64,000 bases of DNA, taken from the NCBI GenBank assembly GCA_963663605.2, contig CAXXVF010000001.1, positions 1-64,000 on the forward strand. The letters are read 5' to 3'. This document shows positions 58,469 through 64,000 of this stretch, piece by piece. Each line of letters starts with the position of its first letter. The first letter of the stretch is position 1. The stretch comes from Sporobacter sp963663605 (GTDB taxonomy: Bacteria > Bacillota > Clostridia > Oscillospirales > Oscillospiraceae). Both the position numbers and the translations under genes were made by a program. The notes under the pieces were generated by a model, which saw only the letters and a program-made list of their open reading frames with translations, had not been told where the DNA came from and ran no database searches.

Positions 58469-59942
58469 CAGGATTGCCCGGAGACTGACAGCGTACTTTT
58501 CGGCGGCGCTTGTGTTGTTTGCCGTTATAGTCGGCGCGCTGTTTATCACATTGTTCAAAAACAACGTTTTGAATACGCAAAAGGACGACATGCTGGAACG
58601 GGCGGAGCTGATCGCCGGGACGGTGTCCGAATATATGCGTACGGATGACTCCGGAGTGAGTGACGGGAAAAGCGCCGGTTACGGGAATGGCGGCGCAAGC
58701 GGCGGTGCCGGCAGCGGCGTAAGCAGTATTGGAGGAATGGGGATATATCTGAAATTTATCGACGATATCGCGGACGCGTCCGTATGGCTGGTCGATAAAG
58801 ACCTCAATCTGATAACAGGGAACGTTTCCCACGCTTCTTACAGCTATGAAGATCTGCCGGAAGATGCCGAACGGGTCGTATCAGAAGTATTCACAGGCGG
58901 CACGACATTCAGCGAGGGTTTTTCAAGCCTGCTCGATATGCCGACGCTCACGGTGGCTATGCCTATCACGGTCGACGGGGAGATCGTCGGGGCGGTGCTG
59001 CTCCACGCCTCCGTCGACGGTTTGACGGGTGCGACGTATCAGGGGATCATGATTTTACTGTATAGCACCGTTGCCGCGCTCGTCCTCTCGGTTTTGCTGT
59101 CGGTTTTCCTGGCAATGAAATTTACACGGCCGCTAAAGCGTATGAAGCAGTCGACGGCGCTGCTGGCGTCGGGGGATTACACGGCAAAGACGCACATAAC
59201 GCGAAACGACGAGATTGGAGACCTCGCGCGGTCGATCGACGCGCTGAGTGAAAAGCTCGACGAGGCCCGTATAAAAACGCAGAAGCTTGACAAGCTGCGC
59301 CGCGATTTTACGGCGAATATCTCGCATGAGCTGCGCACGCCGGTGACCGTGCTGCGCGGTTCCCTGGAGGCGCTGAGCGATGGTGTTGTCACAGAACCCG
59401 GACAGGTGAAAGACTATCTTCATCAGATGCTCAGCGAGATTTTGTCTCTTCAGCGCCTCGTAAACGACCTGTTGGAGCTGTCCAGGCTGCAAAATCCGGA
59501 TTTCCGCTTCGATATGCAGGACGTTAACATTTATGACGTCCTTTCCGATGCTGTCCGAAGCGCCGGCCTTCTGTATAAAGAAAAAGAGGTCGATGTAGAT
59601 TTTTCCGCAGATACAAAACTTTTCGCGTATAACGGCGATTACGGCCGACTCAAGCAAATGTTCCTTGTTGTCCTCGATAATGCGCTCAAGTTTTCACCCG
59701 ACGGCGGTCACGTCGGCGTGACGCTTGACGGTAATGCCGTGACAATCCGGGACGGCGGGCCCGGCATACCGCCGGAAGATTTGCCGTATGTCTTCGACCG
59801 CTTTTATAAGGTGAAATCCGAAGGAAATATAAGCGGCTCCGGCCTTGGCCTTGCCATTACCAAACAGATTGCCGACCGGCACGGCATCGCGGTAACGGTG
59901 ACGAGCGGGGCGGACGGCACGGCGTTTACGTTTGAACTGTAA
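58461..59942 (+). CDS. Membrane sensor histidine kinase
   Basis: 493 residues. TM1 at about 12-35, an extracellular sensor domain to about 195 with a Gly/Ser-rich linker, TM2 near 197-218, HAMP to about 270, HisKA with His289 in NISHELRTPVTVL, and an HATPase_c domain (VLDNALKFSPDGGHVGV, DGGPGIPPEDL, GSGLGLAITKQI). It phosphorylates the adjacent regulator; the stimulus is unknown. ATG 58461 overlaps the regulator gene by 8 nt. Confidence 0.94.
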   Translation: MNSRIARRLTAYFSAALVLFAVIVGALFITLFKNNVLNTQKDDMLERAELIAGTVSEYMRTDDSGVSDGKSAGYGNGGASGGAGSGVSSIGGMGIYLKFIDDIADASVWLVDKDLNLITGNVSHASYSYEDLPEDAERVVSEVFTGGTTFSEGFSSLLDMPTLTVAMPITVDGEIVGAVLLHASVDGLTGATYQGIMILLYSTVAALVLSVLLSVFLAMKFTRPLKRMKQSTALLASGDYTAKTHITRNDEIGDLARSIDALSEKLDEARIKTQKLDKLRRDFTANISHELRTPVTVLRGSLEALSDGVVTEPGQVKDYLHQMLSEILSLQRLVNDLLELSRLQNPDFRFDMQDVNIYDVLSDAVRSAGLLYKEKEVDVDFSADTKLFAYNGDYGRLKQMFLVVLDNALKFSPDGGHVGVTLDGNAVTIRDGGPGIPPEDLPYVFDRFYKVKSEGNISGSGLGLAITKQIADRHGIAVTVTSGADGTAFTFEL

Positions 59943-59951
59943 AATAAAAAG

Positions 59952-59984
59952 GCGCGTATACCGGATGGCATACGCGCTTTTTTA
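59952..59984 (+). terminator. Terminator of the two-component operon
   Basis: GCGCGTAT/ATACGCGC (59952-59959, 59970-59977) is followed by TTTTTT. Confidence 0.88.
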
Positions 59985-60150
59985 TAATGTTAGCATGTTT
60001 ATATCGCTTCTGCATATTGACTGAGTTATTATTGACAGCAAAATTCTGCGCATCACAAACATTGATCTGACTTAAAGATTTTGTTTTTTCAGAATTTATG
60101 TTAATATATAAAATATTTGTTCTATAAATCGAGATTCAACAGGTGAAACA

Positions 60151-61563
60151 GTGAATAGCGTCGCAAAAAAATTCATTATTGGTTTTGGACTATATTTAGG
60201 CTGGCTGCTCAGTTTTACATATGAGGGGCCTCTCTTTAATGTTCTTATCAATTCGGATCGTTATAATGTCAATATCATTTTATTGACGATGCACTTAGCC
60301 CCGATTATTCTGATTTTTCTGCTGCTGTACCGGCGTGTAAACAGAAAGACAGACGCTGCAGTGTTATATATAGTGATATCGGCAAGTTTTATTTTCAGCA
60401 TCATATTAATGTTATTCGGCAGGCATATTGACAGTCCGGTTCACTTCGGGCTGTTGATTTTTCTGGCTGTTTTAACGGGTATTGCCGAACTGCTTTATAT
60501 TATGTGTGTTACCGGCTGGTTTATCAGATACGTACCGGTGAAGCATATGTTTGTCTCAATGGCCTTAATAATTTTATTGGCTAACGTCATTGTGATGATA
60601 TGCAATTTTTTAATTTTGGTCAGTATGGAAACACTGTCCGCAGCCGTCTCTTTGGCTGCCGGCCTTGGTTCTTTGGTTATGGCGGTAACAGTCGGTAAAA
60701 AGACCGTGCCTGTAAGAAGTCGTCAATCTATTGAAATGCCCCGGTATACGCTGCTGCTTCTATGCGCGGCCTTTTATCTTTTTAATATAGGCGGGGGCGT
60801 TGTTTTTGAAGTGATAGATCCGCTCATTTCACACTCGTTCGGCTTTATCGAAGTGTTCAGCATATTGCCGTATATCATCTCATGTATTTTGATTATTCTG
60901 CTGGTTAAAGACCGGAAACCGAAGATTGAATATTTCCTGATTACAGCAACCGGGATCATTATCATAGGACTTATATTGTTTCAGTTTATCACGCATAAAA
61001 GCATGCTGCTTGTGACGAATACACTGATTAAATCCGGCTATGCCGTCATGGACATTTTTATGTGGGGCCTGATCGGGCTTCTTTCATACATATACAATAA
61101 GCCATATAAAATCGTTTTGTTTACGATGTCGTCCAATATTCTTGGCGTTATAACCGGCGGGGTCTTATCACGGGCGCTCACGCAGATAAAGACGCCGGAT
61201 GAAACTGCTCCGGCTTTGATATCGTTGATATGCGCGCTGATCGGAATGTTGATTATCCCGGTGATCTATAGAAATTCAGCGATAAGACTAGACGCAGACC
61301 TGGATTATCTCGATAAAGAAAAAGAAAAGCAGGAGAATCTTTATAAGCTTAAACAGTTTAAAGAGTTAACGCCCAGAGAGAAAGAAATTGTGAAGTTTCT
61401 TATTCTCGATAAAACAAATCATAAAATCGCGTCAGAGATATTTATCAGTGAAAATACGCTTAAAAAGCATGCCAGGAATATATATGCCAAACTGAACGTA
61501 AAGAATAAGCGGGAACTCAGGGTATTATTTAACGACATTGACAGCGCGTCTGAAGACGTTTGA
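60151..61563 (+). CDS. 12-TM membrane protein with C-terminal LuxR DNA-binding domain (copy 1)
   Basis: 470 residues. The N-terminal 390 residues form about 12 hydrophobic helices of MFS-like arrangement. After a charged coiled linker (DYLDKEKEKQENLYK) comes a LuxR helix-turn-helix: LTPREKEIVKFLI, NHKIASEIFISENTLKKHAR and IYAKLNVKNKRELRVLF. Such proteins are membrane-bound regulators that likely sense a substrate at the membrane and bind DNA directly. GTG 60151 follows AGGTGA. A paralogue lies next to it. Their target operon cannot be identified. Confidence 0.87.
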   Translation: MNSVAKKFIIGFGLYLGWLLSFTYEGPLFNVLINSDRYNVNIILLTMHLAPIILIFLLLYRRVNRKTDAAVLYIVISASFIFSIILMLFGRHIDSPVHFGLLIFLAVLTGIAELLYIMCVTGWFIRYVPVKHMFVSMALIILLANVIVMICNFLILVSMETLSAAVSLAAGLGSLVMAVTVGKKTVPVRSRQSIEMPRYTLLLLCAAFYLFNIGGGVVFEVIDPLISHSFGFIEVFSILPYIISCILIILLVKDRKPKIEYFLITATGIIIIGLILFQFITHKSMLLVTNTLIKSGYAVMDIFMWGLIGLLSYIYNKPYKIVLFTMSSNILGVITGGVLSRALTQIKTPDETAPALISLICALIGMLIIPVIYRNSAIRLDADLDYLDKEKEKQENLYKLKQFKELTPREKEIVKFLILDKTNHKIASEIFISENTLKKHARNIYAKLNVKNKRELRVLFNDIDSASEDV

Positions 61564-61703
61564 TTATTCCGAACCTAATTCATCACAAGAGTACCCTAAT
61601 TTCTTTTCAAAGGTAATATGAATTGCCCGGTATTTCAGTAGAATATAAGATGTAGGATGAAATTTGGGCTGTCATGCACGGGAAAGAGGGAACATAGCAA
61701 TAC

Positions 61704-63095
61704 ATGAGCAGAAAAGTTATACTGATGTATGGATTATTTCTTGGATGGGGTGAAATCCTTATCGACCGGATATTTGCCGAGCAGTATCTGGATATAAAAA
61801 AAGTCCTGCTGATATTCACACCGCTTATCATAATAGCTTTTCTTGTGATCAAATGGAAAAAGATCAAGATTGACCGGTTGTATATTCTTGAAAATACAGC
61901 CGTGTGCATTGCGCTGATGTTGATTTATTCATTCCTGTATAAAATACTGCCCGATTCTGTAAAATACTTCGTCGTTATAATTTTACTGGCCAGTATCGGC
62001 TTTATGACGTTAACCATGTTTGCAAGTTTCAGGCATTTCAGTCCCGGAATACTCACTGCGGCTGAAGGCATTCGGTATGCCGCCGTCATTTTGTTTGTCA
62101 ATACGGCGGTTACGATGCTGTATAAGATCATTGCCCAATATAATATCAGTCTGCTTGAAGGAATTATCCTGTTTTTTATTCTGTGCCTTTATTATCTTTA
62201 TTTTTTTAACACGAAAGACAGAAAACCTGCGCTTGTCAGCAGGATTAATATACCAACTCCCAGAAAAACGCTGCTTTTTGTTGTAGCTTTCATGTTTTTG
62301 CTGTCAATCGGATATGGGCCTTTTTTGAACAGCTTAAGAAGGGAATTCATAAATACTTATACGTATGCGTTTGTGTATGTAAGGCTCGTCTATCTTTTGT
62401 CATTGACCATTACATATGTCTGTATAGAGAAATTCAAGGATTATCTCGACATTATCATGATGTTTTTTCTTGCTTTGATTGTCATTGCGCATTTACTGGC
62501 AAGCTTTATAAAAAGTCAGACGGCAGTGTTCGTCCTGACGATCATTATTCAATACGCATACCCTGTTCTGCATACCTTTCTGGGCGGTCTTTTGATCATG
62601 CTGGGCTACATGTTCTATGATACGTATCATAATATGTTTATCCTGACTATGACTGCATTCGTATCCATGATAGCGGGGATAATGCTTCCCGCTCTTATTG
62701 TCGGTCAAACGCTTCTGAATATACTTTTTACGTTAATATTATCTGTTGTGGCCATGGTTTTAGTTATGTTTATGCGGCAGCATGTTTTTAAGGAATTCAA
62801 CGGGGCGGCAGCCATTCTTGAAAATGAAAAAAACAAATTGGAACAGCTTGAAAAACTCGGAAATTATAGTGCGTTGACGCCGAGAGAAAAAGAAGTGCTC
62901 GAGTATCTTATTTCTGATTATACAAACAGATACATAGCCGAGAAGCTGAAGATCAGCGAGAACACCTTGAAAAAGCACGCCAAAAGCATTTATGAAAAAT
63001 TAAAGATCAGCAGTAAAAAGGAGCTGAAGAAGCTTGTTGGTGAACACGACGGTACGTTCACGGACATGGCTTCGACAGTCTGGAAGGAAGGCTAA
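61704..63095 (+). CDS. 12-TM membrane protein with C-terminal LuxR DNA-binding domain (copy 2)
   Basis: 463 residues with the same plan as its neighbour: 12 hydrophobic helices, a charged linker (ILENEKNKLEQLEKL) and a LuxR domain (LTPREKEVLEYLISDYTN, IAEKLKISENTLKKHAKSIY). Identity to copy 1 is high in the helix-turn-helix and low in the membrane part, so the two may sense different ligands yet share target sites. GAGGG is 13 nt before ATG 61704, a long spacing. The stop codon lies inside the loop of its terminator. Confidence 0.86.
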   Translation: MSRKVILMYGLFLGWGEILIDRIFAEQYLDIKKVLLIFTPLIIIAFLVIKWKKIKIDRLYILENTAVCIALMLIYSFLYKILPDSVKYFVVIILLASIGFMTLTMFASFRHFSPGILTAAEGIRYAAVILFVNTAVTMLYKIIAQYNISLLEGIILFFILCLYYLYFFNTKDRKPALVSRINIPTPRKTLLFVVAFMFLLSIGYGPFLNSLRREFINTYTYAFVYVRLVYLLSLTITYVCIEKFKDYLDIIMMFFLALIVIAHLLASFIKSQTAVFVLTIIIQYAYPVLHTFLGGLLIMLGYMFYDTYHNMFILTMTAFVSMIAGIMLPALIVGQTLLNILFTLILSVVAMVLVMFMRQHVFKEFNGAAAILENEKNKLEQLEKLGNYSALTPREKEVLEYLISDYTNRYIAEKLKISENTLKKHAKSIYEKLKISSKKELKKLVGEHDGTFTDMASTVWKEG

Positions 63096-63108
63096 AGCCT
63101 TCCTTTAA
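63084..63108 (+). terminator. Terminator overlapping the stop codon of LuxR copy 2
   Basis: AAGGAAGGCT (63084-63093) pairs with AGCCTTCCTT (63096-63105), followed by TAAATTT. The coding end forms the 5' arm. Confidence 0.7.
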
Positions 63109-63129
63109 ATTTGACTTCTTAAGGCCTGT

Positions 63130-63170
63130 GTAAGGAGGGCGGCGCTTCGGTTTGGCGCCGCCCTCCTTAC
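63130..63170. terminator. 16-bp GC-rich hairpin between convergent genes
   Basis: GTAAGGAGGGCGGCGC (63130-63145) pairs perfectly with GCGCCGCCCTCCTTAC (63155-63170). A T-rich stretch (CTCTTTTT) follows 8 nt later. It separates the LuxR genes from the minus-strand gene at the edge. Confidence 0.65.
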
Positions 63171-63251
63171 AAGTCCCTCTCTTTTTAACATATCAAACGG
63201 TTTGCCGATTTCTCATTCTGTTACGGAACAAGCATTCCGATATCATGCAAT

Positions 63252-64000
63252 TCAGGCCTCCTGCAGGTAATGGCCGAGAATTGTGCCGTCAACGGCGGAG
63301 ATTATTATTTTTTCCTGTATAACAGCTTCGTCATATTCAGACTGTGAATAAATGATAAAACAATTTGTCTGTGTTCCCACAACGTCTACTGTATCCCAAT
63401 CCCATTCAACTACTTCATATTCCTGAGAAGCGCCGTAATCGTTCAGAAGCGGCTCATAAATCGACTGCCACCAGCTGTCTTGCGTTTGGTCGCTCAGAAC
63501 GCCGAAAAAGTTTTCGTTGTAAAGGTTCATCAGCGCTTCACGATCCGCCGCGTTTAACGCATCGACATAGTCGGCGCGGAACACTTCAATCGTCTCCGGA
63601 AGCATATCCTCGTAATTGATGCCGAGGACGCCGTCTTCCGTTGAAAACTGGATATCGGATATAAACGTCATGGCATCATAATTAAGCCGCAGCTTCAGGA
63701 TCTTATGGCAGACCGCATTGCTGTCTCCAACATCCATGACCGCATACTCCGTGGACAAAATTTCGAAATCAACAAACGCACCGGCAAGCATTTCAATCTT
63801 TTTTGATGCCAGGTCAAAAGTCTCGGTATCAATAAGGGCCTGCGCGTAAGGTATATAAAGCGCGCGTCTTGCATCCGGGTCGGCGTAACCAGTATAATAA
63901 TCAGTTATGATTTTATCTATATTCGCTTCCTTTTTAAGATTGAAACCCGTGATATAAAGTCCGTCGTCAATCGTCAAAAAGGTGTATGTATCCTCCGCAT
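63252..64000 (-). CDS. Secreted-type hypothetical protein, 5' end outside the window
   Basis: At least 249 codons; the frame is still open at the right edge (AEDTYTF precedes LTIDDG), so the N terminus is missing. The visible part is acidic and shows two similar halves with DALNAADREALMNLYNENFF near the C-terminal half, reminiscent of small NTF2-like or DUF4878-type domains. No catalytic motif seen and no family recognised. The first in-frame TTG at 63977 is unlikely to be the start. Confidence 0.65.
   Translation of the reverse strand, partial: AEDTYTFLTIDDGLYITGFNLKKEANIDKIITDYYTGYADPDARRALYIPYAQALIDTETFDLASKKIEMLAGAFVDFEILSTEYAVMDVGDSNAVCHKILKLRLNYDAMTFISDIQFSTEDGVLGINYEDMLPETIEVFRADYVDALNAADREALMNLYNENFFGVLSDQTQDSWWQSIYEPLLNDYGASQEYEVVEWDWDTVDVVGTQTNCFIIYSQSEYDEAVIQEKIIISAVDGTILGHYLQEA

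Overview
The window looks like a chromosome segment of an anaerobic, low-to-moderate GC Firmicute of class Clostridia (probably the Oscillospirales side; this is an impression from gene families, not a computed placement). Reasons: strong Shine-Dalgarno sites with ATG/GTG/TTG starts, sigma-A type promoters, and families typical of that group (Rex repressor, EFR1-type ferrodoxin, DUF4317, UPF0210/UPF0237 pair, DegV, YczE/YitT, clostridial QueH/QueT, CIRCE-controlled small heat-shock protein). Genes are short operons on both strands, many closed by intrinsic terminators.

Layout. 0-7.5 kb: SPFH/Band 7 protein, membrane XRE regulator, DegV plus PAP2-like protein, a free-standing 24-residue peptide gene with its own promoter and terminator, an alpha/beta hydrolase, queuosine salvage (queH, queT) and galU. 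7.6-13 kb: a three-gene redox operon, made of a soluble fumarate-reductase-like flavoprotein, a NuoF-like subunit that has lost several cofactor motifs, and a NuoG-GltD fusion. 13-24.2 kb: Bcr/CflA efflux, a zinc-ribbon membrane protein, a frameshifted EFR1 ferrodoxin beside rex, a YhfC protease/DUF3887 pair, a GntR operon with a second frameshifted gene, a small P-loop ATPase, pgi and a D-Ala-D-Ala carboxypeptidase.

24.2-26.3 kb is the clearest accessory locus: tRNA-Gly(CCC), a 12-bp copy of its 3' end 528 bp downstream, then AT-rich DNA carrying an Abi_2 (AbiD/AbiF) gene with an R-x4-H HEPN motif, followed directly by a compact RNA gene with a consensus promoter, two internal hairpins and a very strong terminator. 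This matches the AbiF-RNA toxin-antitoxin/defence arrangement and is the most interesting object here.

26.3-46.8 kb: DUF2207-LemA, DUF4317, a ketopantoate-reductase-like gene, a Ku plus stand-alone LigD-type ligase operon (NHEJ), a lysozyme-like amidase, GT4 glycosyltransferase, a B12-binding radical SAM protein, a five-gene minus-strand run serC-serA-dgk-ymdB-SDR, mtaB and a cysteine desulfurase apparently starting at ATT, and an SLH-anchored trypsin-like protein whose catalytic serine is replaced by glycine. 46.9-64 kb: OFA-family MFS, YczE-like protein and LysR, the UPF0210/ACT/YfbR set, a lipoprotein, CIRCE-hsp20, thpR, a Lar-like zinc protein, a DUF2202 protein with 14-residue repeats, an OmpR/HK two-component system, two tandem paralogous 12-TM LuxR regulators, and a secreted-type protein running off the right edge.

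All functional calls come from reading motifs and context; no database search was run.
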